NCBI RefSeq assembly: GCF_000472445.1
Contig: NZ_AXAJ01000001.1
Coordinates: forward strand, 682,643-746,642
Source: Burkholderia sp. WSM2230
GTDB taxonomy: Bacteria; Pseudomonadota; Gammaproteobacteria; Burkholderiales; Burkholderiaceae
Length of the DNA: 64,000 bases
Direction of reading: 5' to 3'
Shown piece after piece: positions 19,310-27,997 of this stretch. Position 1 is the first letter of the stretch; each line of letters begins with the position of its first letter. The notes under the pieces were generated by a model. The model saw only the letters and a program-made list of their open reading frames with translations. It did no database searches and was not told where the DNA came from. Position numbers and translations under genes: made by a program.

Positions 19310-21071
19310 GAAGTTTCACTCCGAAGCGCAGGGCCACGCCGAGCCCGGCGCCGACCATCGCGATGTTGATGACAGAAAGCGCCGCGACCTGATCCACCGC
19401 GCCGGTCGCCCACAGCGACACGAGCAGCGCGCCGATCACTTCAGTGCCGGGCGAGAGCAGATAGACAGCGGTCGAATATTCGCGCTCGAAGATCATGAAG
19501 ATCAGCAGCCACGCCGCGAGCAGGCCGAAGCGCACGAGCGGCAGCGTGACGTCGAGGCTTACGCGCGCGCGCGTGCCGCCGACGCTGCGTCCCGCTTCCT
19601 CGAGTTCGGGGCCGACCTGCAGCAGCGCGCTTTGAATCAGACGCATGCCGTAGGCGAGCCACACGACGGTGTAGGCGATCCAGATGCTCCACATGGAGTT
19701 CTTCAGCTCTTTCAAGCCCGGCACGAACAGAAAGATCCACAGGAACGCAAGACCAGCGAGCAGACCCGGCACCGCGCGCGGCAGCAGCACGAGATAGTCG
19801 AGCAGACGCGTCGCCCAGTCGTTGCGGCGATGGCCGGCGAACGCCACCAGCGAATAGAAGCCCACCGCCAGCGCGCCGCCGAGCACGCCGATGCCGAGCG
19901 TGTTGAGCACCGCGCGAACGAGGTTGTCCTGCTCGAACAGTTCGGTGAAGTTGGCGAGCGTGAGCACGTCGGCAAGACGCACGCCCTCGCCCCAGTTGGT
20001 AACGAACGCGCGCAGCGTGATACCCGAAAGCGGCACGAACACGGTCAGGAACAACCACACGGCGACGATCGCCAGCGCGACCCAGCGCCATGCGCCGAGC
20101 GGCAACACAGTCTGGCGTCCCGCCTTGCCTTTCACGGTGACGAAGCGGTTCGCGCGCTTGAGCAGCCTGCGTTGCAGCAGCACGAGCGGAAACGTGATGG
20201 CGACGATGCACACCGCGACCGCCGCCATCAGGTGATACGACGGCATGCCGAGCTTGTTGGTCAGCTTGTACAGATAGGTGGCGAGCACGAGGTGGCCTTC
20301 CGGGTCGCCGAGCACGAGCGGCAGACCGAACACCTCGAAGCCGAGGAAGAACACCAGCACGCCCGCGAAGAGCAGCGCGGGCAGGGTCATCGGCAGGCTC
20401 ACGTCGAGCGCGACGCGAAACGGACGCGCGCCGGCAACACGGGCGGCTTCCTCGACATCGGAGCCGAGATTGCGCAGCGCCGCCGACGAATACAAATACA
20501 CATGCGGCACGTGCGTGAGGCCGACGATTACCGTGATCGCGAGAATCGAGTACACGGTCCACGGCGCTTCGGCGCTGCCGAAGAGCGCCTTCCACCAGAC
20601 CGAATAGAAGCCGACCGGGCCGGCAGCGACGACATAGCCGAAAGCGAGCACCATCGGCGAAACGAATACGGGCGTAAGCAGCAGAGGTTCGAGCCAGCGG
20701 CGGCCGGGCAGGTCGGTGCGCACCATCAGGAACGCGAGAATGCCGCCGAGCGGAATCGAAATGAAGAGCATGCCGCCCGCGATCACGAAGGAGTTCTTCA
20801 GCGCGGACCAGAAGTCCGGATCGCTGAAAATGAATTCGAAGCCCGCGAGGCCGAGCGTGCGGTTGGCGTCGAAGAACGGCGCGTTGAGCACGCTCTGGAA
20901 CAGGATGAAGCCGAGCGGCAACGCGACGGCGACTGTCAGCACGGCGACGACGAGCCAGCGCAGCAGCCCCGCCAGCGGTTGCAGGCGGCCGCGCGGCAAT
21001 GCGCCGATGGAGCCGCCGTCGGCCGCGAGCGGCGCGGCATCGCGAGGCCCGGTTGCGCTAGTGGAAAGCAT
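19302..21071 (-). CDS. ABC importer permease, fused two-domain (FbpB-like)
   Basis: The 589-residue inner-membrane protein contains two permease halves, each with a binding-protein-dependent transport motif (EEAARVAGARPFRVALDVSLP in the first half and EEAGRSVGGTRARVSLDVTLP in the second), giving about twelve membrane helices in one chain, as in FbpB/AfuB. The ATG at 21071 is preceded by CAGGGGGA at good spacing. It works with the ATPase encoded immediately downstream and the binding protein upstream; the two genes are separated by 123 bases from the binding-protein gene. Confidence 0.85.
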   Translation of the reverse strand: MLSTSATGPRDAAPLAADGGSIGALPRGRLQPLAGLLRWLVVAVLTVAVALPLGFILFQSVLNAPFFDANRTLGLAGFEFIFSDPDFWSALKNSFVIAGGMLFISIPLGGILAFLMVRTDLPGRRWLEPLLLTPVFVSPMVLAFGYVVAAGPVGFYSVWWKALFGSAEAPWTVYSILAITVIVGLTHVPHVYLYSSAALRNLGSDVEEAARVAGARPFRVALDVSLPMTLPALLFAGVLVFFLGFEVFGLPLVLGDPEGHLVLATYLYKLTNKLGMPSYHLMAAVAVCIVAITFPLVLLQRRLLKRANRFVTVKGKAGRQTVLPLGAWRWVALAIVAVWLFLTVFVPLSGITLRAFVTNWGEGVRLADVLTLANFTELFEQDNLVRAVLNTLGIGVLGGALAVGFYSLVAFAGHRRNDWATRLLDYLVLLPRAVPGLLAGLAFLWIFLFVPGLKELKNSMWSIWIAYTVVWLAYGMRLIQSALLQVGPELEEAGRSVGGTRARVSLDVTLPLVRFGLLAAWLLIFMIFEREYSTAVYLLSPGTEVIGALLVSLWATGAVDQVAALSVINIAMVGAGLGVALRFGVKLHG

Positions 21072-21194
21072 GAGTGTCCCCCTGCGGCGCAAAAGCCGCA
21101 TATCGACAGGTGTTCAACGGAAAACCGCAAGCGTTCGCGCGTGGCGGCGCGAACGCGGGTGTCAGGCGAAAGCCTTTAGCTCAGAGGCAAGCGT

Positions 21195-22283
21195 TTAGCG
21201 CTTGATCGACTGTTGCCATTGCTTGAGGAATTCGAGGCGCTTGGACTGGTCGAGATAAACCAGCAGGCCTGAGCCGATCGGAATCGGCTTGAGCGAGTCG
21301 CCGAGTTGCTTCGTGAGGCCGGCCATCGACGTTTCGCCTTCCACGTCCGAGCGGATCGAGAACAGGCTCGCCTGATTCGCGAGCAAGGTCTGGCCGCGCT
21401 GCGACAGCAGATAGTCGACCCACAGCTTTGCGGCGTTCGGATTTTTGGCCTTCTTCGAAATGGTGACGAGGCGGCTCACCACGAGCGTGTAGTCCTTCGG
21501 GTAGACGTAGCCGATCGACGGATCTTTCTTGGCCTTGCTGAGCGCGTACGAGCCGAGAATGTTGTAGCCGATCAGGTTCTCGCCCGACGAAATGCGCTCC
21601 ATCATCGCGCCGGTGCTCGATTGCAGCTTTGGCCCGGTGGCGCCCATTGCCTTCACCAGATCCCAGGTGACCTGCGGGTTCACGCGCGCGTCCTGCGTCA
21701 GATAGTTGAAACCGACGCCAGACTTCTCGATGTCGTAAGTCGTGACCTTGCCTTTGAACTGGTCGGGCTTCGCCTGCAGCAGCTTGATGAGATCGGCGCG
21801 CGTCTGCGGCACCTCTCCGGCGGGCACGAGACGCTTGTTGTAGACGATCGCGAGCGGTTCGTACGTAGTGCCGTACGCCTGCTTCTGATACTGCGCCCAT
21901 TGCGGCAACTGCTTCGCTTCGGGCGAGTCGTAAGCCGCCATCAGGCCGTCGTTGACGAGCTTCACCTGCAGGTCCATTGCCGAGCTCCACAACACGTCCG
22001 CGCTGGTGCTGCTCGCCGCGTTTTCGCTGATGTAGCGGTTGTACAGCTCGGTGCTGTTCATGTCGTTGTATTCGACCTTGATGCCGTACAGACTTTCAAA
22101 GTCCTTGATGAGCGGACGCACGAGGGCGGTGTCCGTCACCGAGTAGACGATCAGCTTGCCTTCTTTTTTCGCGCCGTCGACGGTGGCCTGGTAGTCGCCC
22201 GGATAGCCGGCCGGAAAGGCCGCCCACGCTGCGTTCGCGGCGAACGCCACAGCAGCGGCGAGAAGCTTCAGAGAGCTGTGCAT
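21195..22283 (-). CDS. ABC importer periplasmic binding protein (AfuA/FbpA-like)
   Basis: The 362-residue protein has a signal peptide (HSSLKLLAAAVAFAANAAWAAF) and a type II periplasmic binding fold of the iron(III)/phosphonate/sugar-phosphate family (GKLIVYSVTDTALVRPLIKDFE..., SADVLWSSAMDLQVKLVNDGLM). The paired tyrosines typical of ferric-binding proteins are not evident at the usual site, so a non-iron ligand is possible. It is the promoter-proximal gene of the importer set and is divergent from the two-component system at 22423, which suggests that system regulates it. Confidence 0.8.
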   Translation of the reverse strand: MHSSLKLLAAAVAFAANAAWAAFPAGYPGDYQATVDGAKKEGKLIVYSVTDTALVRPLIKDFESLYGIKVEYNDMNSTELYNRYISENAASSTSADVLWSSAMDLQVKLVNDGLMAAYDSPEAKQLPQWAQYQKQAYGTTYEPLAIVYNKRLVPAGEVPQTRADLIKLLQAKPDQFKGKVTTYDIEKSGVGFNYLTQDARVNPQVTWDLVKAMGATGPKLQSSTGAMMERISSGENLIGYNILGSYALSKAKKDPSIGYVYPKDYTLVVSRLVTISKKAKNPNAAKLWVDYLLSQRGQTLLANQASLFSIRSDVEGETSMAGLTKQLGDSLKPIPIGSGLLVYLDQSKRLEFLKQWQQSIKR

Positions 22284-22339
22284 GTCTTCCTCCAGAAAAT
22301 ATCGTGTTGGTTTTGTGAAGGCGAATGGTAAGAGAGAGG

Positions 22340-22357
22340 CGCTTTCTGAACGCTTTC
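22340..22357 (+). promoter_or_regulatory. Putative response-regulator direct repeat
   Basis: CGCTTTC occurs at 22340-22346 and again at 22351-22357, an 11-base repeat distance typical of OmpR/PhoB-family sites. It lies between the divergent binding-protein gene and the response-regulator gene. Confidence 0.35.
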
Positions 22358-22422
22358 AATTTGCGAGGGAAATGCGTCACAATGATCGAATTCGCCTCAT
22401 GGATTTCCCTGGGATTCTGTTC

Positions 22423-23094
22423 ATGCGTGTGCTGCTTGTCGAAGACAATCCGATTCTTTCCCGCTCGCTGACCGACGCGTTGACCAATGCGAAACTCACT
22501 GTCGACTGCATGCATGACGGCGAATCCGCCGATCACGTGCTGCGCACGCAGGACTACGCGCTGGTGATTCTCGACATTGGTTTGCCGAAGCTCGATGGGC
22601 TGGAAGTACTGCGCCGTTTGCGCGCGCGCCGCAACGCGGTGCCGGTGCTGATGCTGACCGCGCACGGATCGGTGGAAGAGCGCGTGCGCGGCCTCGATCT
22701 CGGCGCAGACGACTATCTCGCCAAGCCTTTCGCGCTCACCGAACTCGAAGCGCGAGCGCGCGCGCTGCTGCGCCGCGGTCACGGCCAGGAGGCTTCGCGT
22801 GCCCAATGCGGCACACTGATTTACGACAGCGTCGACCGCAGCTTCACGCTCGACGGCGAGCCGCTCGCGCTCACGCCGCGCGAACGTTCGGTGCTCGAAG
22901 TATTGATCTTGCGCAACGGCCGCGCGATCAACAAGGAAACGCTGTCGGAGAAAATTTTCGGGCTCGACGAATCGGTGAATGCGGACGCCATCGAAATCTA
23001 TGTGCACCGTTTGCGCAAAAAGCTCGAGCGCAGTTCGGTCGGCATCGTCACGTTGCGCGGGCTCGGCTATCTGCTGGAAGCGCGCACGCCATGA
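22423..23094 (+). CDS. OmpR-family response regulator (TctD-like)
   Basis: The 223-residue protein has a receiver domain (MRVLLVEDN..., phospho-acceptor Asp in VILDIGLPKLDG, Lys in YLAKPF) and a C-terminal winged-helix DNA-binding domain (LTPRERSVLEVLILRNGR... to IVTLRGLGYLLE). The ATG at 22423 gives the normal start of a receiver domain; an in-frame ATG at 22399 is less likely. The stop overlaps the kinase gene by 4 bases. By position it should control the divergent ABC importer and porin genes, as TctD controls a transport operon; that link is inferred. Confidence 0.9.
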   Translation: MRVLLVEDNPILSRSLTDALTNAKLTVDCMHDGESADHVLRTQDYALVILDIGLPKLDGLEVLRRLRARRNAVPVLMLTAHGSVEERVRGLDLGADDYLAKPFALTELEARARALLRRGHGQEASRAQCGTLIYDSVDRSFTLDGEPLALTPRERSVLEVLILRNGRAINKETLSEKIFGLDESVNADAIEIYVHRLRKKLERSSVGIVTLRGLGYLLEARTP

Positions 23095-24515
23095 CACGGC
23101 CGAATCTGCGCGTGCGGGTCGCGCTGTGGCTGCTGCTGCCGCTTCTGTTGCTGCTCGCGCTCGATGCCTGGCTCACCTATCAACGTGCAATGAATGCGGC
23201 ACACGCGGCATTCGACCGCACGCTTGAATTCGCGTTGCGCTCGATTCGCGACGGCGTGCGTCTGCGCGATGGACGCATCGAGGTCGACCTGCCTTACCTC
23301 GCGCTGGAAATGTTCGAATCGAATGGCGGCGGCAACATCTACTATCAGATTCGCGAGGAACATGGGCGCGTGGTGACGGGTTACCCCGATCTGCCCGAAA
23401 CGGTAAAGATGCCGGCCGAGCCCTACAGCGTGCAGTTCTACGACGACGTGTTTCGCGGACGTCCGCTGCGCATTGCCTTTCTGAGGCTGCCGGTGCACGA
23501 CGTGCCCACTGCGCAAACCCGCGTCGTGCTGGTGAGAGTGGGCGAGACGATCGAGCCTCGGCAGGCGCTGGCGCGCGAGATTCTCACCGGCTCGCTGCAG
23601 CAGGAAGGCTTGCTCGTCATGCTCGCGCTCGGCATTGTGTGGCTCGGCGTGGCGCGTGGCTTGCGGCCGCTCAATCGGCTGTCGGCCAAAGTCGCCGCGC
23701 GCGACGAAGACGATCCCACGCCGCTCGATACCGTCGGCCTGCCGAGCGAAGTCGCGCCGCTCGTCGATTCGATCAACCAGTACATTGGCCGCACGCGGAA
23801 CATGCAGTTGTCGCGGCGGCGCTTTTTCAACGACGCCGCGCATCAGTTGAAAACGCCGCTTGCGGTCATTCAGGCGGAGTCCGAACTGGCGCTGCGCGAT
23901 CTCGACGGCGTGGAAGAGAGCGGCGCGAGCCCGAGGCGCCAGGGCGTGCATTTGCGGCGCCTGAACCGCGCGGTACAACAGGCGGTGCGCATCGTGCAGC
24001 AGTTGCTGTCGCTGTCGCGGCTGGATGCGGATAGCGGCTACACGGTGAGGCATGCCGCGGTGCCGTTGCACAAGGTTGCGCGCAGCGTGACGCTCGACTG
24101 GTCGCCGGTGGCGCGCTCGCGCGGCATCGATCTCGGCTTCGAGCAGGAAACGCGCATCGACGTGACAGGCCAGGCCGATCTGCTCGCGGAACTGGTGGGC
24201 AACCTGATCGACAACGCGATCCGTTATTCGGGCGACGGCGCCGTCATCACGGTCCGGGTCGCATGCGAGCACGGGCAACCGCTGCTTCAGGTCATCGACA
24301 ATGGGCCGGGCATTGCCGCGAGCGAACGCGACGCGGTATTCGAGCGCTTTTATCGCAGCGAGGCGACGCAGGCAGTGGAGGGCAGCGGGCTTGGCCTGTC
24401 GATTGTGCGCGAGATTGCGCGGGTTCATGAGGCGCGCGTCGCGTTGAGCGATGCCCGCGGCGGTGGCCTCGTGGTGAGCGTGTGGTTTCCCACGCCGCAG
24501 CAACAGGCAGCGTGA
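23091..24515 (+). CDS. Sensor histidine kinase (TctE-like)
   Basis: The 474-residue inner-membrane kinase has two hydrophobic segments (about residues 9-27 and 165-185) framing a periplasmic sensor region of the 2CSK_N type. A linker (ARGLRPLNRLSAKV) follows, then the H-box with the phosphorylated His in FFNDAAHQLKTPLAVIQAESE, and the ATP domain motifs NLIDNAIRYS (N), DNGPGI (G1), FERFYR (F) and GSGLGLSIV (G2). The ATG overlaps the regulator stop (ATGA). The signal is unknown but is probably the substrate of the adjacent importer. Confidence 0.9.
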   Translation: MTRPNLRVRVALWLLLPLLLLLALDAWLTYQRAMNAAHAAFDRTLEFALRSIRDGVRLRDGRIEVDLPYLALEMFESNGGGNIYYQIREEHGRVVTGYPDLPETVKMPAEPYSVQFYDDVFRGRPLRIAFLRLPVHDVPTAQTRVVLVRVGETIEPRQALAREILTGSLQQEGLLVMLALGIVWLGVARGLRPLNRLSAKVAARDEDDPTPLDTVGLPSEVAPLVDSINQYIGRTRNMQLSRRRFFNDAAHQLKTPLAVIQAESELALRDLDGVEESGASPRRQGVHLRRLNRAVQQAVRIVQQLLSLSRLDADSGYTVRHAAVPLHKVARSVTLDWSPVARSRGIDLGFEQETRIDVTGQADLLAELVGNLIDNAIRYSGDGAVITVRVACEHGQPLLQVIDNGPGIAASERDAVFERFYRSEATQAVEGSGLGLSIVREIARVHEARVALSDARGGGLVVSVWFPTPQQQAA

Positions 24516-24524
24516 GTTGGGCGC

Positions 24525-25691
24525 TTATCGACGGATCCCGAAGCTTCGGGCGAAAGTTGCGGCCGGCGTGGTGCTGTTCCATGTGACGCCGTCCATGAAT
24601 CTTTGCGTGGTTTCATGCGCCGGCACGGCGACCTTCACATGCGCGGCCGCCTCGCGGTACAACTGCGTCTGATTGATACGCTCTGCGATCTGCGCGTAAT
24701 CGCCGCGCGCGTCGATCATCCCCCAGCGCTCGAATTGCGTCAGGAACCAGGCGCCCTCGAACGGCTGCGGATAGTTCACCGCGCCCTCGTCGAAGAAGCG
24801 CACCGGCAAACCGTGCGGCACCGAAGCGGGAAGCGCGTCGCCAAAACGCGCGGCGATCAGTGCTTCGTCGATGCCGATATACTCCGGCCGCGCCAGCCAG
24901 CGCGCGATCTCATTGCGGTGCCCGGGGCCGTCGAGCCAGCGGCAGGCTTCGAGCATCGTCTGCACGAGCGCGCGCGCGGTATTCGGATTCGCGCTGACAA
25001 AATCGCGCCGGCACGCGAGCACTTTCTCCGGATGATCGGGCCACACTTCGCTCGTATAAGCGACCGTTCTGCCAACGCCTTTCACTTCGGCCATCGCATT
25101 CCACGGCTCGCCCACACATAGGCCGTCGAGCCGCTCTTCGGCAAGCGCGGCGACCATCTGCGGCGGCGGAATCACCACGCTCTCCATGTCGCGCAACGGG
25201 TCCACGCCCTGCGCGGCGAGCCAGTAATACAGCCACATGGCGTGCGTGCCGGTGGGAAAGGTCTGCGCGAAAACCGGCTTGCGGCCGAGCGTGGCGAGCG
25301 CTTCGCGCAATGTGCCGCGCGCGGCGAGCGCATCCGCGAGACGGTTTGACAATGTCAGCGCCTGGCCGTTGCGGTTGAGCACCATCAGCACGGCCATGTC
25401 CGTTTGCGGACCACCAAGGCCGAGTTGCACACCGTAGACGAGGCCGTACAGCGTATGCGCCGCGTCGAGATCGCCCGCGATCAGCTTGTCGCGCACGGCG
25501 GCCCATGAAGGCTGGCGCGACAGTTCGAGCGTGAGTCCATGCGCGTGGCCGAATTCGAGCAGCTTCGCGGCGACGAGCGGGGCGGCGTCGGAAAGCGCGA
25601 CGAAGCCGAGGCGCAGATGCGTTTTCTCGAGCTGCCCCAACGGCGATGCAGCAGACGGCGAAGCGGAAGGGCTGGCAGAGTTCATGGACAT
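24525..25691 (-). CDS. nasS: NasS-like cytoplasmic nitrate/nitrite sensor
   Basis: The 388-residue protein belongs to the NrtA/CmpA nitrate-binding family (LRLGFVALSDAAPLVAAKLLEFG..., FAQTFPTGTHAMWLYYWLAAQG, VIPPPQMVAAL, GLCVGEPWNAMA), but it has no signal peptide. Its N-terminus is a polar Ser/Ala/Pro stretch, so it should stay in the cytoplasm. That and its position 3 bases after an ANTAR regulator gene identify it as NasS, which holds NasT inactive until nitrate or nitrite binds. The two genes form one leftward unit. No nitrate reductase or transporter gene is present within this window. Confidence 0.85.
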   Translation of the reverse strand: MSMNSASPSASPSAASPLGQLEKTHLRLGFVALSDAAPLVAAKLLEFGHAHGLTLELSRQPSWAAVRDKLIAGDLDAAHTLYGLVYGVQLGLGGPQTDMAVLMVLNRNGQALTLSNRLADALAARGTLREALATLGRKPVFAQTFPTGTHAMWLYYWLAAQGVDPLRDMESVVIPPPQMVAALAEERLDGLCVGEPWNAMAEVKGVGRTVAYTSEVWPDHPEKVLACRRDFVSANPNTARALVQTMLEACRWLDGPGHRNEIARWLARPEYIGIDEALIAARFGDALPASVPHGLPVRFFDEGAVNYPQPFEGAWFLTQFERWGMIDARGDYAQIAERINQTQLYREAAAHVKVAVPAHETTQRFMDGVTWNSTTPAATFARSFGIRR

Positions 25692-25694
25692 GCT

Positions 25695-26270
25695 TCACTT
25701 GAGCGATTCGGCCGCCGCGACCACCGCGCGCGCGACCTCGGCGAGCTTGACACCCTGGTTCATCGCGCGTTTGCGCAGCGTGGCGTAGGCGGCATGCTCG
25801 GTGATTTTCTGCTGATCCATCAGCAGGCGTTTTGCGCGGTCGATCAGCTTGCGCTCCGCGAGCTCGTTCTCGACCTGGGCGAGGCGTTCGCGCAGTTGCG
25901 ATTCCTGCGCGAAGCGGGCGAGCGCGACTTCGAGAATCGGCGCGAGCCGCCCGGTTTCGAGCCCTTCGACGAGATAAGCGGTAACGCCCGCGCCGACGGC
26001 GTCGCGGATCAGTTGCTGATTGTCGTCGTGGCTGAACATGAGCACCGGCCGCGGCGCGGTGGCGTTCATCACCGCCAGTTGCTCGAGCGTGTCGCGCGAG
26101 GGCGAATCCGTATCGATGATGATGACGTCCGGCCGCTCGGTCTGAACCGTGCTGTGAAGCGCGTGCGGCGTCGCGGTGCTCGCGAGCATCTCGTAGCCGA
26201 GCCGGGCGAGCGCGTCGCGCAGGTCGCCTATCGGCTTATCGGTGTCGGTGACGAGGAGAACACGCAGCAT
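25695..26270 (-). CDS. nasT: NasT-like ANTAR transcription antiterminator
   Basis: The 191-residue protein has an N-terminal receiver-like domain (MLRVLLVTDTDKPIG..., Asp in DVIIIDTDSPSRD) and a C-terminal ANTAR RNA-binding domain (AERKLIDRAKRLLMDQQKITEHAAYATLRKRAM split over about residues 130-162). ANTAR proteins bind tandem hexanucleotide-loop hairpins in leader RNAs and prevent termination. In the Azotobacter/Paracoccus system NasT acts on nitrate-assimilation leaders when released by NasS. The ATG at 26270 puts the receiver in its normal frame position; an upstream start at 26315 is unlikely. Confidence 0.88.
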   Translation of the reverse strand: MLRVLLVTDTDKPIGDLRDALARLGYEMLASTATPHALHSTVQTERPDVIIIDTDSPSRDTLEQLAVMNATAPRPVLMFSHDDNQQLIRDAVGAGVTAYLVEGLETGRLAPILEVALARFAQESQLRERLAQVENELAERKLIDRAKRLLMDQQKITEHAAYATLRKRAMNQGVKLAEVARAVVAAAESLK

Positions 26271-26735
26271 GGAGTAGTGGCAATCGACGGCTGAACACCG
26301 TTTAAGCAACTTCAATGCCAGGTGCCGGAAAGCCTTGTCTGCGAAGGAATCACGCGCTTACGCCGAGTTTCCCCTGGCAGCGGCGCACCGCGACAGGGCA
26401 TGCGCGACCGATGCACCGAAGCAGCGCACGCCGAGCAGCGCACGCGGAGCAACCGAGGGGAGACGGATAGGGAAGGTGCGCAAAAAGCGCGAAAACCGCG
26501 AGACGCGCAAAACGCGATCAGGATCGCGAGTTGGTTCCGGGCGGCGTAACAGGCATCGCGACGCATCGCGACGACCGTCGCAATGAGCGAGCCCTGCATG
26601 CCTGCCGCAAAAGCGACGCTGCTGCGCCGCCCCGGTTCGGCTCATGCCGGACCGGAGAACGCACGAGAATGCCTCTGCGTACAACACTGGCTCCAGGCCA
26701 CGAGCAAGAGCTTGCCCGGCCCGGCGCCGGTCGCC
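26271..26735. other. Intergenic region (465 bp), no gene recognised
   Basis: The region lies between the nasT start and the end of the IF-1 gene. It is GC-rich and rich in GCGC-type words. I see no supported gene, tRNA or strong terminator; an inverted repeat (GTCGCC/GGCGAC) spans the IF-1 stop codon but has no T-run. Confidence 0.4.
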
Positions 26736-27011
26736 TTAACGGCGACGGAATTGCGAATTGCTGCGAGCCGCGCCGCCACCGCCTGCCCGCTCGTCCTTGT
26801 GACGAAAGTTGATCCGGCCTTTGGTCAGGTCGTAGACCGACAGTTCCAGCGTCACGCGGTCGCCCGCGAGAATACGAATGTGGTTCTTGCGCATGCGTCC
26901 GGACGCGTAAGCGCCAACCACGACGCCGTTGTCGAGCGTCACGCGGTAACGGCTGTCCGGAAGTACTTCGTCGACGATACCGTCAAGTTCAAGCAGTTCT
27001 TCTTTCGCCAT
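26736..27011 (-). CDS. infA: Translation initiation factor IF-1 (second-copy type)
   Basis: The 91-residue protein is an S1/OB-fold IF-1 ([24 protein letters not shown]..., [33 protein letters not shown]), which binds the 30S A site during initiation. It has a C-terminal extension ([15 protein letters not shown]) beyond the usual 72-residue core. It is not in a ribosomal-protein operon but stands alone beside a small unknown gene. Betaproteobacteria such as Burkholderia often carry a second infA of this kind; that this is the second copy is inferred from its location and tail. Confidence 0.93.
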   Translation of the reverse strand: MAKEELLELDGIVDEVLPDSRYRVTLDNGVVVGAYASGRMRKNHIRILAGDRVTLELSVYDLTKGRINFRHKDERAGGGGAARSNSQFRRR

Positions 27012-27136
27012 GCATAACTCCTGGTCGATGGGATAGGGGCGCGCGACGCCTCACGCGAGGCGCTGCAGCGGATAGTGTTGCGAGCGGGCGGCAAGCCCGC
27101 GGTTTGCGTCAACGGCTTATGCGCCGTTGCCGCCGC

Positions 27137-27418
27137 TCAAAGATCGGCGACCGACTGGCCGTCCACGCGGCCGTCAATCAGTTGCTCGGCGTGGGCCGTG
27201 CACGCAATGCGCGCCTTGCCCGTGCCGTCGAACGGAAACAGATACTGCAGGCGGAACACGCGGCCCTCGGCCGCCGGATTCGCGCCCACGCGGCAGATGC
27301 GCACCGACGCGTCGTAGCCGGCGTCCGCGTTGCGGCTCGTCTGGCCGTTGGTAGGGCGGCGCGGATAGACGAGCGGGTGGATTTCATAACCCTTGTACGT
27401 CTTGACTGCTGAGTTCAT
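27137..27418 (-). CDS. Hypothetical protein, 93 aa
   Basis: The product starts MNSAVKTYKGYEIHPLVYPRRP and looks like a compact alpha/beta protein with a YEIHPLVYP strand and FRLQYLFPFDGTGKA. AGGA lies 9 bases before the ATG at 27418, and upstream in-frame sequence is Arg/Pro-rich and non-specific, so this start is preferred. I do not recognise a named family. It lies just upstream of the IF-1 gene on the same strand (125 bases apart) and may be co-transcribed with it. Confidence 0.6.
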   Translation of the reverse strand: MNSAVKTYKGYEIHPLVYPRRPTNGQTSRNADAGYDASVRICRVGANPAAEGRVFRLQYLFPFDGTGKARIACTAHAEQLIDGRVDGQSVADL

Positions 27419-27997
27419 AAGCACATGTCCTGTATTACGTGGCCGGCGTGTCACGCGTGTTACGCGGGGCACGGCAGGCCGGGCAGCGCAGCACCGGAAG
27501 GCGCGCCGCCATGGAAAAAGTTGGCGCAGGCCCGATGAGAAAGGCTTGAGCGCGCCGCGCAAATTCGCGGATTCGATGGAGAAGAAACACGCTGATGTCG
27601 CGCGGACACCGGGCGCGTGAAAGCTGAAATTCAGCTGAACAGCTCAGCTACACAACTCGCGACGGCTAATGCAGGCGGCGCATTGCCGGAGTGACGGGAT
27701 CGCCGACGGGCGGCGGTCGAACAGTCGGGGATGTTGCGGAGATGCCGGTATGAGACTGCCAGTGCTGCAAATGCGGAATACAACTATTCCAATATGATGC
27801 ACTAAATAGGTCCGATTGGATAGCAAAAAGTTCCCGGCGCGCCCAGATCGTCCGGCGGGCTCGCTACAATGGCGAGTTGCCGCGCGAGGCGACGCAGCAA
27901 TGCGCTGCTCGTTTTGCAGCCCGGTACGATAGCCCGGCTTCGGCCGACCTCCGCACTCCATCATTCGCTCTCAACGCCGCCACACCGTCATTTGCCA
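27419..27997. other. Intergenic region (579 bp) with one palindrome
   Basis: This is the divergent region between the 93-residue hypothetical gene and the YheO-like regulator. It contains a perfect inverted repeat GGAATA-CAAC-TATTCC (27775-27790) within a locally AT-richer stretch that also holds TATGAT, so it may be the promoter/operator of the regulator. No gene is supported here. Confidence 0.45.
27775..27790. promoter_or_regulatory. Palindromic operator-like site upstream of the YheO-like regulator
   Basis: GGAATA and TATTCC form perfect 6-bp arms around CAAC, about 208 bases before the ATG at 27998. A TATGAT box starts 3 bases after it. Function is unproven. Confidence 0.35.

Noticed and set aside
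19287..21179. Plus-strand open frame of 630 codons opposite the ABC permease
   Set aside because: The product is almost all charged residues and lies fully antisense to the permease, whose two transport motifs are intact.
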